Source: a virus | IMG/VR virus record: IMGVR_UViG_3300047170_000049 | Coordinates: 1-64,000 of that record | DNA length: 64,000 nucleotides | Direction: 5' to 3' (one strand) | Shown: one piece after another, positions 14,210 to 24,099 of the stretch | Layout of the letters: every line of letters begins with the position of its first letter | How positions within the stretch are numbered: the first letter of the stretch is position 1 | The notes under the pieces: generated by a model | What the model saw: the letters and a program-made list of their open reading frames with translations, nothing else | Told to the model about the DNA's origin: nothing | Databases searched by the model: none | Made by a program: the position numbers and the translations under genes

Positions 14210-16682
14210 GCGAAAGATTAAAGCTGATTGGCAGCGTACCTTGTTGGTTTGCTAGTTGAGCCACAATGGTAAGCGCAACGTAAGTATCGCCTTGTTGTAG
14301 TGAGAAGTTTTCAATAGCTCTGAAGCGTGCGTCCGTTGAGAACGTATTGTTTAAGTTCTTCAATATGTCAGATGCGTTCACATCAGCTTCTGAACCACCC
14401 AATTCAACACCTAAGCCGAATCCAGGATGGCCGAGTAAAGAGTTAATATTTGTAGTCACCTTAAGTTTAGCCGCTTGGGTTAGGTTCGTAACTCCATAAG
14501 CTAAGTTAGCAAAACCATTAGGGTCAATAGCCAAGTCACCGTTTGAATCTAATAAGAAGTCAATCTTACTGAACGCAAGTTGCTCTGGGTCTGCAGTGAT
14601 GTAGCTAATGGGCTTAGTGGTGAGCCCGTCAATTTGTGCAGGGTCAGCACTTGGGATGTAAAGGGTTGATGTGGAGTTCACCGTATAGGGCAAGTAAGCA
14701 AGCATTTCAGCGTTGTCTGCAGCCCGATAGATTGAAAGGTCAACCCCAACACCTTGGACTGTAACAATAAAGTTTGTCGAATTAATTTCCGATATAGCTG
14801 CAATCTGGAATTGGGTACGAGGTTGGGTATCAGATGATAAGAATATCTTCTGGCCCACATAAAGATTAGTCGTATCGGCAATATTGAATTCAGCATTGCT
14901 ACCGTTATTAAGTAGTGGCACGGTGAATCCCGTTTGGTCAACATAAGGAGCTTGGAGTCCATTGACTGCAGCAATCTCAATCCAACGTGTTGCATCGCCT
15001 AAGTAGGTTTGAGCCACCCATTCAAGTGTTCCATTGTATGGGAATGGAACTTGAAACTTAGAATTAGGCACAGTAAATGGGATATTGTTTGCTTGTGAAG
15101 CTGTATCCCAGAACTGTAGTGGGTCAACAGCTTGTGATTCGTCGAGTGAATCTGTAACGGTCAATGAAGCTAATGCCACGATGGTTTGTTGTAACGCATA
15201 GAGAATATCGAACGTGTCATCATCAATCACGCCATTAGGTGCAGCATTAGCCAAAGCATCGGCGGTTGATTGAAGGTTATTAGCTAACTTATTGATGAAG
15301 TTCTGATTGGTATTATTTACGGCGTTTTGTTGCACAGCTTGAATCGCTTGGGTTTGCGCTGCCGTTAGTGGGATAGATGACAAAGGCAGTGCTGCAGAGA
15401 ATGTAGGGTCGTTAATAAGATTCTGCAATCCTACTTGGTTATTAACGAATGAACCACCCGTGTTGCTTGGGTCATTCAAAGTGTCAGATACGGCGGCATC
15501 AAATTGAGTCTTAAGCTCAGGCTGATTAGCGAATGCGGCAGAGATTTGTGAAGAGTTGGTAAGCAAGTTGTTCGATAAGCTCTTAGAGATGTTACCAGGC
15601 AAGTCTGCAACGGCAGTGGCTAATCCAGTTAAGTCTTTCGCAAATAGAATGACTTGGTTCAATGGACCAATAATGTTGTTTTGAATGTCTGAGTTAACAG
15701 CACTGACCGTATTAGTTGCGAGTTGAACCGTTTGACGGGCATTATTTAATGCGTTCAAAGCGTTAACTAAAATATTAGTATTGCCGATACCAGGAGTGAG
15801 AATAGTTTGAGCTTTGATATTGCTCAAGCCTACGGAGTTGGTTGTACCCCATGCAGTAGCATTGAATGAGAAAACGTATTCCATTGGGGCATTAGCTGAC
15901 CTATCCACGCTGAAGGACTGTGGAGTTATGAGATAGGTGATACCATCTTTAGGCATCTCTAGAGCTAAACGAAGAGCTTGGTTATTGGGTGACTTCTTAG
16001 CTTCAGCATATGCTTCTAAGAACATTCGCAATAAGTGGAATTGAAAGTATCCTGATTGGTAAATAGCTGATTGACTTAGTTGCCCAGCGGTTGATGTAGC
16101 AGTGCTAAAGCTTGAAATGACATTAGAAGCTGAAGCGATTACTTGTTGTGCAGCTTGGATGGTTCCACCGAACAGCGTACCCAATACACCAGGCTGTGCA
16201 GCAAGGTTGTAAGCAGGACGTTGTGGCAAGATACCAGTAGTAGCTTGGATGCTAATTTGTCTAATTGGTGTCCCGTTATGCTCTTCCAAGACTCCGTTAG
16301 AAGTGATGGTGAGCTTAGATGCGAATGGCGTGGTAATGCGTAACGATTGAGGGTTGATGGGCATGGTGTAAGACGCGACGATTGAGTAGTTATCCCCACC
16401 TTGGTTAGACTTCAATACTAATAGATTGTAAGGGAATGATTGGTCCCAGTTATTTACAAATGAGTTGAACGCACCAAACGAAAGACCACGTTGCATTAAG
16501 CTATTGGAGTAGTTACTTAGGTCGATGATTGAGTTCATTGCAGACTGGAACGTAGAGTAGTCGGAACCTTGGTTTGAATAGTTCAATGGGGCCGTTCCAC
16601 CTGCAGGAACGCCTACAGCATTTTGCACGAATGCCTTAGCTGATGATTGAATTTGGTCTGTTGAAGGAGGAAAATCTACCAT
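14199..16682 (-). CDS. Baseplate protein: LysM-like plus gp25-like domains (827 aa)
   Basis: Three parts are visible. Residues 1-480 are Ala/Asn/Gln-rich and helical (TPF..LTITSNGVLEEHNG, EYVFSFNATAWG), resembling tail or hub connector proteins. Near 545-590 is a LysM-like segment (GTLEWVAQTYLGDATRWIEI, AAVNGLQAPYV). The last 110 residues resemble the T4 gp25/GPW wedge fold (AAKLKVTTNINSLLGHPGFG, LKNLNNTFSTDARFRAIENF, VALTIVAQL). gp25 is normally a separate protein of about 130 aa, so this is a fusion. It probably links the tube or hub to the wedges. Confidence 0.7.
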   Translation of the reverse strand: MVDFPPSTDQIQSSAKAFVQNAVGVPAGGTAPLNYSNQGSDYSTFQSAMNSIIDLSNYSNSLMQRGLSFGAFNSFVNNWDQSFPYNLLVLKSNQGGDNYSIVASYTMPINPQSLRITTPFASKLTITSNGVLEEHNGTPIRQISIQATTGILPQRPAYNLAAQPGVLGTLFGGTIQAAQQVIASASNVISSFSTATSTAGQLSQSAIYQSGYFQFHLLRMFLEAYAEAKKSPNNQALRLALEMPKDGITYLITPQSFSVDRSANAPMEYVFSFNATAWGTTNSVGLSNIKAQTILTPGIGNTNILVNALNALNNARQTVQLATNTVSAVNSDIQNNIIGPLNQVILFAKDLTGLATAVADLPGNISKSLSNNLLTNSSQISAAFANQPELKTQFDAAVSDTLNDPSNTGGSFVNNQVGLQNLINDPTFSAALPLSSIPLTAAQTQAIQAVQQNAVNNTNQNFINKLANNLQSTADALANAAPNGVIDDDTFDILYALQQTIVALASLTVTDSLDESQAVDPLQFWDTASQANNIPFTVPNSKFQVPFPYNGTLEWVAQTYLGDATRWIEIAAVNGLQAPYVDQTGFTVPLLNNGSNAEFNIADTTNLYVGQKIFLSSDTQPRTQFQIAAISEINSTNFIVTVQGVGVDLSIYRAADNAEMLAYLPYTVNSTSTLYIPSADPAQIDGLTTKPISYITADPEQLAFSKIDFLLDSNGDLAIDPNGFANLAYGVTNLTQAAKLKVTTNINSLLGHPGFGLGVELGGSEADVNASDILKNLNNTFSTDARFRAIENFSLQQGDTYVALTIVAQLANQQGTLPISFNLSPTA

Positions 16683-16691
16683 AAATTACCT

Positions 16692-18218
16692 TTATTGTAA
16701 TGTCTTAAAGATACGAGTCGTATCTGAAACCAAGTAACTCAAGGGCAAAGCCGTATTGAGTTGAACCTGATTGGTTGAAATAATATTTGCAATGGTCCTA
16801 GTGATTTCTGGTTGTGTTTCTGACACCGCTGTAATAGTATCGCCGATAGACAAACCAGTAACATCTGTAATGAATATGATTGGCTTACCTTCTTGGTCGG
16901 TCACAGCCTTAGTGAGGAAGTATGCGTTGTAATCCGTTGCTAAATTTGTGTTGTTTGTGCTCAACGTGTTCAGAGCGCCTAATGAAGAACTTGAATCAAA
17001 GTACCGACGAGCACTACCTGAAGCTCGATTTAGTCGAACGTCCAACCATTTATATCGTTCGTAATATGAACTGCCCACAATGCCGCCATATGTACCATCG
17101 CCATTATCTACAACATTGCCTACCGCCGTTAGAATTTGAGAAGCTCGACTAGTAATATAAGCTTGACGTGTAGTGATGAGCGTTTGCACTGGAGTTAAGC
17201 TTGCGTTCACGAATCTTCCAGTGGCACCAGTGTTAGGTTTTGCACCCCATGTGGTGAGCGTAGCAATAGCGGCATTATTTGCCGTAGTTGCACTAGCATT
17301 TTGAGTCATCTGTAACGTTCTATTGTCATTCTGAATCATTAATTGAGTGAGTTGAGCATTGATATTAGCTAGCCAAATCATGCGATTAGCGTCAATAAGC
17401 CCAGTGAGATTGGTTAATAGTTCCTGTAGAGTTGATGAGGTTAATGTGTTTCTTTCCGTATTAGTGAAACCAACGTGGGTGTTGGTAACGCTATCACCTG
17501 GTGAGAACGTACCCATAGAGCCTATGATTGGGGTAACTGTTAAAATTGGGTCTACGAATGGAGGTGTGATTTCTTGTCCAGGAGTAATGCCATTGACTAA
17601 GTAAATGCCTGAATTAGAGCCGCCATATACATAAATCAAATCGCCTACAGAAAATCCAGTATCGTCATTTACGGATAGCTGACCACTGGTGAAGCCTTCC
17701 GTGGCTATGGTTGTACTGCCAGTGGTAGCACCCGTGATACCATTCAACAACCACCCTAAAAGGTTTGTCAACCCAAAAGGTGAAGTTGATTGCGTAAGGA
17801 TATTACCTTCATAGACAGAAGCCGTGCCTACAGAGTTGTTGAGTCCGTTTACTGCGCTAACGATTTGCGGTATAAATAAAGTATAAGCAGGGGTAGTACC
17901 TGGAAAAAATAAAGCACCTGCACTTCCAGGGCTTTGTGCTGATGTAGATAAGTCACCAGCGGTGAATGGGCTAATTGTTCCATCAGAGTATTCAGCGGGT
18001 TCGATGCCATTGAGTAGCGTGCTTTCTGTTTCGTATGCGTTTGTTTGCGTGCGAAAAAAGTTATAAAACACGGCATTGGCAGCGTCAACATTTAAGAGCG
18101 CCGTTTGTTGTGCTGATAGAGATGCAGTTGTTTGCGCATACGCAGCATTCTCTTTGGCAATATTGATTTGCCTTCGAGTAATATCTAATCTTTGCTGCGT
18201 GGTAAAACTAATTCCCAT
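16692..18218 (-). CDS. Baseplate or tail structural protein (508 aa)
   Basis: The frame is open from 18305, but the ATG at 18218 (MGISFTTQQRLDITRRQINI) forms a TAATG overlap with the upstream stop, as for neighbouring genes. The N-terminal 80 residues are helical. Two short beta modules contain GD turns (LSVNDDTGFSVGDLIYVYGG and ITDVTGLSIGDTITAV) like those in other virion proteins here. A helical Asn/Thr-rich middle separates them. Family not recognised; its place among hub and wedge genes suggests a baseplate role. Confidence 0.6.
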   Translation of the reverse strand: MGISFTTQQRLDITRRQINIAKENAAYAQTTASLSAQQTALLNVDAANAVFYNFFRTQTNAYETESTLLNGIEPAEYSDGTISPFTAGDLSTSAQSPGSAGALFFPGTTPAYTLFIPQIVSAVNGLNNSVGTASVYEGNILTQSTSPFGLTNLLGWLLNGITGATTGSTTIATEGFTSGQLSVNDDTGFSVGDLIYVYGGSNSGIYLVNGITPGQEITPPFVDPILTVTPIIGSMGTFSPGDSVTNTHVGFTNTERNTLTSSTLQELLTNLTGLIDANRMIWLANINAQLTQLMIQNDNRTLQMTQNASATTANNAAIATLTTWGAKPNTGATGRFVNASLTPVQTLITTRQAYITSRASQILTAVGNVVDNGDGTYGGIVGSSYYERYKWLDVRLNRASGSARRYFDSSSSLGALNTLSTNNTNLATDYNAYFLTKAVTDQEGKPIIFITDVTGLSIGDTITAVSETQPEITRTIANIISTNQVQLNTALPLSYLVSDTTRIFKTLQ

Positions 18219-18481
18219 TATGCACCTGGTGGATTTCTTGGCAACGTGGCCAAGTATTGTTCGTTTAAAAAGTGATTTAGATATGCCACTTTGTTTGTGG
18301 TCCAAACCGTAAAGCTATCCAAGTATTTCTTGTCACGTTCATTCCATGACCACTCAGCATAAACCACGTCTTCATTGAGCTGATTCAAAGCATCAATCAA
18401 ACGCATGGGTGTATCGTCATAACAAGGGTCAGGGTTTATCTTGTGATAAAGTACCTTTTTAGGTATGTTACCGTAGTTCAT
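18218..18481 (-). CDS. Small protein of the baseplate operon (87 aa)
   Basis: Unrecognised 87-aa protein (MNYGNIPKKVLYHKINPDPC.., VVYAEWSWNERDKKYLDSF). It overlaps the next gene by one nucleotide (TAATG) and sits between spike and structural genes. AAAGGA lies upstream of its ATG at slightly long spacing. Mixed helix/strand, no membrane segment. Probably a baseplate accessory or assembly factor by context only. Confidence 0.6.
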   Translation of the reverse strand: MNYGNIPKKVLYHKINPDPCYDDTPMRLIDALNQLNEDVVYAEWSWNERDKKYLDSFTVWTTNKVAYLNHFLNEQYLATLPRNPPGA

Positions 18482-18508
18482 AGGGGTTAACTGTCCTTTT
18501 TAGGCATG

Positions 18509-19609
18509 TTATGTGCCTACAAATACTGTGCTTGAGCCCGTGATAATGTTTGATATGACTGGGGCACCAAGATTACCAATACCGATACATTGCGAAATAC
18601 CCACGGCTGCAACTGGCACTGAGCCGTCACCAATCATATTGATTGTGCCTTTGAGTTGAGCAATGTTACCGCCTTGGAGCATTAAGTTTGCGCCAGCTTG
18701 GATATTAACGTTTGACCCTGCATTAATATTCCAATTAGAGCCTGATTTTTGATTCACATTAGATGAAACTTCTTGAGTGAAGTTATTGCCTGAGTTCACA
18801 GTCATGTCAGAGCCTGACTTGATAGTCATGGCGTCGCCTGATTCTATGTATTGCTTACCCGTAGCCTTGTCATTGATGTCGCCACCAGAAGTAATAGAGA
18901 TAGCTTTGTTGGCTTTATCTACCAGGATTGTTTCAGATTCATTGGTAATGGTGACATTTTTATTCACGCGGTCGAAGGTCATGGATTGGTTTTCATTATC
19001 GCTAACGATAACCTTGCCGTCTTTATCAATCTTAATCATCGTACCAGAAGCTGCAGCGTTGACTGGGTTACCAGATATGTCTGTGCCTGACTGGAATGAA
19101 ATAGTAAGAGCGCCGTCATTATCAATGAACTGCCTAATTCCATTGAATTGGAAGTCATGGAAGTGGCCGTCATCGGATGTACGAGCGATAGCGTTTTGGA
19201 GGTTCTTCATTCCACCTACGATAAACGCTGAACCTGCTTCCGTAACACCATTCAAGCATAGAACTAATACGAGCGAAGCATTGGTGGTGTTAGGCGTATT
19301 GGAATCAATAGGGTCGGGTCGTAGAGTGTACTCAGTGTAATCAGCTTGCCCACCAAACATATCCATTGTTCTACAACGGAAGTAGGTATGAAGGTTGACT
19401 GAACCATTCTCGTTAGATTCAAACACGTTAACGTCATACTCGATGGACTTACCTGAATAAGAATTGGGGTCATCTGGATAATAAATTTGTACAATCTGGC
19501 CCACAAGTAGCTTGAAGTTTGTCTTCGATAAGCTACGAGCCGATTGCATTGGTTTTGTTGAAAGGCCAGATGGTATTACTGAACCATCGCCTAATTCTTG
19601 CATTGACAT
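18509..19609 (-). CDS. Baseplate central spike (gp5/gpV-like)
   Basis: 366 aa. An OB-fold-like N-terminal half (NFKLLVGQIVQIYYPDDPNS.., EYDVNVFES, TYFRCRTMDMFGGQADY) is followed at about residues 190-320 by short repeats of beta-prism or beta-helix type (KDGKVIVSDNENQSMTFD, SGGDINDKATGKQYIESGDA, SGSDMTVNSGNNF). This matches membrane-piercing spikes of contractile tails. No lysozyme domain is inserted. Its gene follows the hub gene by a TAATG overlap. It sits at the tube tip and punctures the outer membrane on contraction. Confidence 0.78.
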   Translation of the reverse strand: MSMQELGDGSVIPSGLSTKPMQSARSLSKTNFKLLVGQIVQIYYPDDPNSYSGKSIEYDVNVFESNENGSVNLHTYFRCRTMDMFGGQADYTEYTLRPDPIDSNTPNTTNASLVLVLCLNGVTEAGSAFIVGGMKNLQNAIARTSDDGHFHDFQFNGIRQFIDNDGALTISFQSGTDISGNPVNAAASGTMIKIDKDGKVIVSDNENQSMTFDRVNKNVTITNESETILVDKANKAISITSGGDINDKATGKQYIESGDAMTIKSGSDMTVNSGNNFTQEVSSNVNQKSGSNWNINAGSNVNIQAGANLMLQGGNIAQLKGTINMIGDGSVPVAAVGISQCIGIGNLGAPVISNIITGSSTVFVGT

Positions 19610-21444
19610 TATCCGATACCTATATTCTTAAGCGCGTTAGTCGCGGAGTTGTTCGCTATCAAGTTACCCAAAGCAGGGTTATTAGCCTGGTTTTGCTGGC
19701 TTGGAACACTTGATGTGCTTTGGTTTGCATCAAGCTTAGGATTATTAACGTCACCACTAATACCAGGCAGTATCTTGTCATTAACAGAAGCCTGGAGTGG
19801 GGTAATGTTGTAATAGTAATTTCCGTCCACTACGATTCCATTGCTTAATAAGGCTGTGGTCATAAAAGACTTAGTTCCAGTAATTTCATCTACACTATAA
19901 CGGTGTTCAATTCCTTCAATGTGAAATAGAACGTTTTGGTACTGAAGGTTGTCACCAACGCATATAGGTTCATATATACCACTCATTGTGATAGAACCGT
20001 TCAATTTTAAATGTCCGTTGATGTACCAGTCGCTAATTAGGTCAGTCCACGAACGGATGTTTGAGTTTAAGTTATTGGATTTAGTGCCATTACCGTTAAC
20101 ATCGGCATTATTCGTAAAGGTCCCGAAACGTCCACCCGTTCTTAAAATATCTAAATCGTCTATGGCGTAGTTCTTAGCCACAAGTTGATTATAGGTGGTC
20201 GCATCTGGATTAGCGAAGCTTGGTGACTTACCATAAACTTGGATAAAGTTAAATCGCACGGCGTCCGATGTACCAATGTTATAGTTCTGGATTTGTCGTT
20301 CAGCGGCAATGCTCCATACGGGTAAGTCTAAGAAGTTGGTAACAGGTATAGCATTGGAGTTTTGGAAGAACTTAGACGTAAAGGGCTTTTGTCGTATTAC
20401 CAATGTGGGCGCTATGTCACCTGAACCATCGCAACGTAAGCATGTGAACATCTCATTGATAGTCCCGTTACAATGTTGCTCTAATAGTCCCCATACGGTG
20501 GAATTAGAGAAGTTACTGGCAGGTACGAAGACATACCCATTGAGTTGAGTTGAAATGTCAGGTTCAAAGATTTTAGCATTAGGGTCAGTGACTTGGCTAT
20601 TGGGATACTTTTGAATGCCGATAAGTACGTTAAGCAAGTCATCGTATGTGTAACCAATGGCCTTAGTACCTGATGTGTCGAAGTTTAAGAACTGTGCTAC
20701 CAATGCAGGAATTGATAAGGCTTGGTTGGGAGTCTTAACTGCACCTTTGATGACACGGTTCTTAGGAGAAGGTCCAACGCCAAGGAATGTTTCGATAATG
20801 AAATTAAGAACGTCTTCTACGTTTTGTGATGGCTTACCATCGAACAATGCACGCCACTTATCTGAAATCTTAGCTAGGTCAAGGATTTGTGCTGCAGCGG
20901 CAGATTGCAATAGTTCATTGAAGTAGATTTGTGATTCAAGCTCAGTGAAAGCCTTAAGAGTTACGTTGTAACGGATAGACTTAATGCCTGTACCGCCGTC
21001 GGTGCTACTCACTTCACGGATTGCATTGACCTTACCATAGAACTTGAGACCAGAATCAAATCCACCATTAGGTAAGTTGTCGCCGAAAGCATTCTTTGTT
21101 TGAGCATTGGCCATGACTTGTTGGAATAAGCCAGCGTCATTGTGCATTATAATGAATGCGTTATCACCTGGAGCTAGGTTACGCATATAATCGTAGTTCT
21201 GGCCCGTGAGCATTACATCGGCTGTTTGGGTAGCAGAACCTTTATTATTAGTGATACTTACCGATAAGAGGTCTGAGGTAGAAATGATTATGCCTGTAGA
21301 AATGGCATTCGATGGTACGTTCTTAACATCATCGGTCGCGTGAAAGGTGTCACGGATAGAATAGGGCAGGAACACAATAGCAGCATTTGGAACTGACTGT
21401 TGTGAATCGCCTGAATTATTTTTGATGTTATATACTTGTGCCAT
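19609..21444 (-). CDS. Baseplate hub protein (gp27/gpD-like)
   Basis: 611 aa. Placed directly between the tape measure and spike genes, the usual hub position. It has the mix of beta domains expected of hub proteins: GIIISTSDLLSVSITNNKG, a helical insert with FNELLQSAAAAQIL.., and a late tube-like domain (LKLNGSITMSGIYEPICVGD, NVLFHIEGIEHRYS). The C-terminal 80 residues are a Gln/Asn-rich tail. It should form the trimeric platform linking tube to spike. Identification rests on order and fold-like features, not a signature motif. Confidence 0.65.
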   Translation of the reverse strand: MAQVYNIKNNSGDSQQSVPNAAIVFLPYSIRDTFHATDDVKNVPSNAISTGIIISTSDLLSVSITNNKGSATQTADVMLTGQNYDYMRNLAPGDNAFIIMHNDAGLFQQVMANAQTKNAFGDNLPNGGFDSGLKFYGKVNAIREVSSTDGGTGIKSIRYNVTLKAFTELESQIYFNELLQSAAAAQILDLAKISDKWRALFDGKPSQNVEDVLNFIIETFLGVGPSPKNRVIKGAVKTPNQALSIPALVAQFLNFDTSGTKAIGYTYDDLLNVLIGIQKYPNSQVTDPNAKIFEPDISTQLNGYVFVPASNFSNSTVWGLLEQHCNGTINEMFTCLRCDGSGDIAPTLVIRQKPFTSKFFQNSNAIPVTNFLDLPVWSIAAERQIQNYNIGTSDAVRFNFIQVYGKSPSFANPDATTYNQLVAKNYAIDDLDILRTGGRFGTFTNNADVNGNGTKSNNLNSNIRSWTDLISDWYINGHLKLNGSITMSGIYEPICVGDNLQYQNVLFHIEGIEHRYSVDEITGTKSFMTTALLSNGIVVDGNYYYNITPLQASVNDKILPGISGDVNNPKLDANQSTSSVPSQQNQANNPALGNLIANNSATNALKNIGIG

Positions 21445-23642
21445 TATGAAGCGCCTGCGTTTCTACCAAACTTAGAATTGATACGTGATGCAGCTAAATC
21501 TAGTGCAGTAATAAAAGCTCCAAGACTCTTATTCAAAGCCTTACCATCTAATACGGTTGGGTCTTTATCCCCAGGATTGAGTGTTTCGTTTACGGTGTTT
21601 GCAATGTCCGTAGACTTCTTAATGTCGTTAGCACTTAGCTTAGTGTCGGTATCAATTTGTTGCTTTTGTTCACCTTCCAAGATTGCGTTGTTAGCTTGGA
21701 ACGCCTTTGAGTTATCTTGGTTACGTTGATTATCGACCACAGCTTGATTGACTGCTTTATTTTCAGCATCAGTGGATAGGATACTTCCACCTTTACCACG
21801 AGCCTTGAAGCCGTTTTGTTCTTGGTTAAGTTTAGCTTGCACCGTCTTTAGGTCTACGCGTTGGCCAGCAATAGCTGCACGTTTGATTTCTTTTTGAAGT
21901 GCAGTACCCTTGATTAACCCACCATTGACTTGTTCTTGTTGTTTAGTGAGTTCACCAGCCATTTTGATTTGTTGGTCATGACCGATACCTAAAGCTGCCA
22001 ACGTAGGGTTTTGTCCTTTAGTAATACCAGCTAGGTCGTTTTGTAATTCTTGTTTGATGGCTAATGATTTTGCCACGTCGCCACCAGCGTACTTACTGGA
22101 TATACGAGTCTGCATGTAATCACCGATACCACCAGCATTCGATTCAGCTTGGCGTAAGCTTACTGCACCCATAGAGGCTTGAACTTCACGCATAAGTTGA
22201 ATTGGGTCACGAGTGTTGGATAGACCTGAACCGATTAAGTCAGTGAAGGCTGCCGTATTGGATGTTCCACCAGTATTAGCTGCGAGTTGTGCGGCACCTG
22301 CATTGATTGCAGATTCAACTGCATTATCATTGAGGCCCATGGCTTTTGTTTTATTCATTGCAGCTTCAGCGCCACGAGCACCACTGGTATCGTAGTTTTG
22401 TAGATTACCTACGGTGCCTGCAATTTCACTAGCGTTATAGCCAAAGCGTTGTTGCATACGACCAGCTAAGTTAGTAGCCGATATTGCGCCTGCACCGCCA
22501 GTAGTACCTTTAAGTGATTGAGCTAACCCAATAGATTCGTCTTGTGATAAATCTCCAAATGTGTTGGCCATATTGGTAAAGCTAGAAAGTTGCTTCTCAT
22601 TGAGATTCAACCCACGCATTGCATTTACGTTACGACCTGAAGTGTTTAGAACGTGACTATAGAGGTGTGGTAAAATGGAATTATCTTTAATTGCTTCAAG
22701 GTTTTGTTGACCTAATTGAGTAATACGTTCGGCTCTTCCACCTTGGAAGTAGTCGCGATATGCCATGGGCACTACGCTACTTAAACCACGAATGAGTCCT
22801 GCACCGCCACCCCATAAGGCTCCAGTAGCAGCACCAGCGGCAGTTCCTGCGCCTGGAACAATACTACCACCCAATGCACCTAATGCGGCACCACCCAATG
22901 CACCTTCGATAGCTGGCCTGAATATGCCTGTAGTATAGTCACTGAATTGCTGTAAAGTAGCACCAGTTTTTGCACGCTTATAAGACTTAGACATTGCACC
23001 GTATTTGGCTTCCATTAAGAAGTCGGTGTTATTACCTTGGTAAGAACCAATCCTACGGCCAATTTGTGGTGAGCCTACATTACCAGCAATATTATAGGCA
23101 CCGTTATAGAGTTGAGGGGCCGATTGAATTGCTGATACGAGTGCAGCGCCTACGGCAGCGCCTAGCATCTTAGTTTTGAATCCCATCTTAGGAGCGGCAT
23201 CTTCTGGCGTGAGCATATCGGCTGTTTCTTGAGCCGTCGTAGCATCACGGGAAGACTGCATCATCTTTTGATTGAACTTACTCTTTTGTCTAATGGCACG
23301 GTCTAAAGCTTTTTGGTCATTAGCTTCTCTAGCACGAGCAATCTTTTCATCGGCCTGGATTGCGTGCTTCATGTATTTATCAGTAGCGGAGATTAACTTT
23401 TGAACATCTTGCGTTGCAGTTTCTTTGAGGGTTTTAGATAAGACCTTGCCTGCACTGGATAGGTTAAATCCAACTTTAGCAGCAAGCTTTTCAATGCCTA
23501 CTAGTTCTTTTGTTACGGCTTTGTAAGTGGCGACACTGGGACCTCGTTCAAGGTCCTTCATTATCTTCTTGGTCTCTTCGCCTTTTTTCTTAAGGTCTGA
23601 GTTGTCCCCTTTAATACTTACTTTAATTGAATGTTCTGACAC
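21444..23642 (-). CDS. Tail tape measure protein (732 aa)
   Basis: GTG start immediately after the chaperone-like ORFs. Residues 1-150 are charged helical coiled coil (KKKGEETKKIMKDLERGP, RAREANDQKALDRAIRQKSK). Glycine/alanine-rich membrane-like segments follow (MLGAAVGAALVSAIQSAP near 155; GALGGAALGALGGSIVPGAG near 245). The C-terminal half is helical (TKQQEQVNGGLIKGTALQKE). This is the organisation of tape measures, which fix tail length and are ejected with the DNA. It is short for a large myovirus. Confidence 0.75.
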   Translation of the reverse strand: MSEHSIKVSIKGDNSDLKKKGEETKKIMKDLERGPSVATYKAVTKELVGIEKLAAKVGFNLSSAGKVLSKTLKETATQDVQKLISATDKYMKHAIQADEKIARAREANDQKALDRAIRQKSKFNQKMMQSSRDATTAQETADMLTPEDAAPKMGFKTKMLGAAVGAALVSAIQSAPQLYNGAYNIAGNVGSPQIGRRIGSYQGNNTDFLMEAKYGAMSKSYKRAKTGATLQQFSDYTTGIFRPAIEGALGGAALGALGGSIVPGAGTAAGAATGALWGGGAGLIRGLSSVVPMAYRDYFQGGRAERITQLGQQNLEAIKDNSILPHLYSHVLNTSGRNVNAMRGLNLNEKQLSSFTNMANTFGDLSQDESIGLAQSLKGTTGGAGAISATNLAGRMQQRFGYNASEIAGTVGNLQNYDTSGARGAEAAMNKTKAMGLNDNAVESAINAGAAQLAANTGGTSNTAAFTDLIGSGLSNTRDPIQLMREVQASMGAVSLRQAESNAGGIGDYMQTRISSKYAGGDVAKSLAIKQELQNDLAGITKGQNPTLAALGIGHDQQIKMAGELTKQQEQVNGGLIKGTALQKEIKRAAIAGQRVDLKTVQAKLNQEQNGFKARGKGGSILSTDAENKAVNQAVVDNQRNQDNSKAFQANNAILEGEQKQQIDTDTKLSANDIKKSTDIANTVNETLNPGDKDPTVLDGKALNKSLGAFITALDLAASRINSKFGRNAGAS

Positions 23643-23646
23643 TTAT

Positions 23647-24099
23647 TTAATCCTTCAAAATCTTATTGACGCTTTTTGCAAGCTGGTTGATGGCGTCTTT
23701 AGCAGCGGCTTCAAGCTTTTCTGCGTCCTTGACCTTAGCTTTGGCTTTTTGAGCTTCTTCTTCACGAAGCTTACGGTTCATTTCAGCAATCCACGCATCG
23801 TCATCACTTAGTAATTCATTGCGCGGATTAGCGTACTTGGGAGGTTCGAGCATGATTGATGGTTTCTTATCGGTCAATTCAGCTAAACGCTCTTGCAAGT
23901 CTTCCTTGGTGTAATCTTCCATTTGGTCTTCCATGTAGATTAGAAGTGCATCAGGCACTGTCACTAGTTCATGAGCCAAATGAAGTGGGGTATTGTAAGT
24001 CTTTGAATAGTGACGATAAGCACGTTCGATATAAACGTCAATGTCATCACTGAGACAATTCTTAATCGCAATTTTTCTTAGATTAACTACCAAATTCAT
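23647..24099 (-). CDS. Putative tail assembly chaperone, downstream ORF (150 aa)
   Basis: Positioned just before the tape measure gene and overlapping the previous ORF by 17 nt in another frame, the classic place of the second tail chaperone ORF (lambda T-like). The first half looks like a helical adaptor (IYIERAYRHYSKTYNTPLHL), the second is highly charged coiled coil (RKLREEEAQKAKAKVKDAEK). The relative frame would need +1 or -2 slippage and no canonical slippery heptamer is seen, so independent initiation at its ATG is likely. Confidence 0.6.
   Translation of the reverse strand: MNLVVNLRKIAIKNCLSDDIDVYIERAYRHYSKTYNTPLHLAHELVTVPDALLIYMEDQMEDYTKEDLQERLAELTDKKPSIMLEPPKYANPRNELLSDDDAWIAEMNRKLREEEAQKAKAKVKDAEKLEAAAKDAINQLAKSVNKILKD

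Noticed and set aside
18777-19340. 187-aa plus-strand ORF opposite the spike gene
   Set aside because: Mirror of the repetitive spike sequence; the sense frame has clear spike-type repeats.
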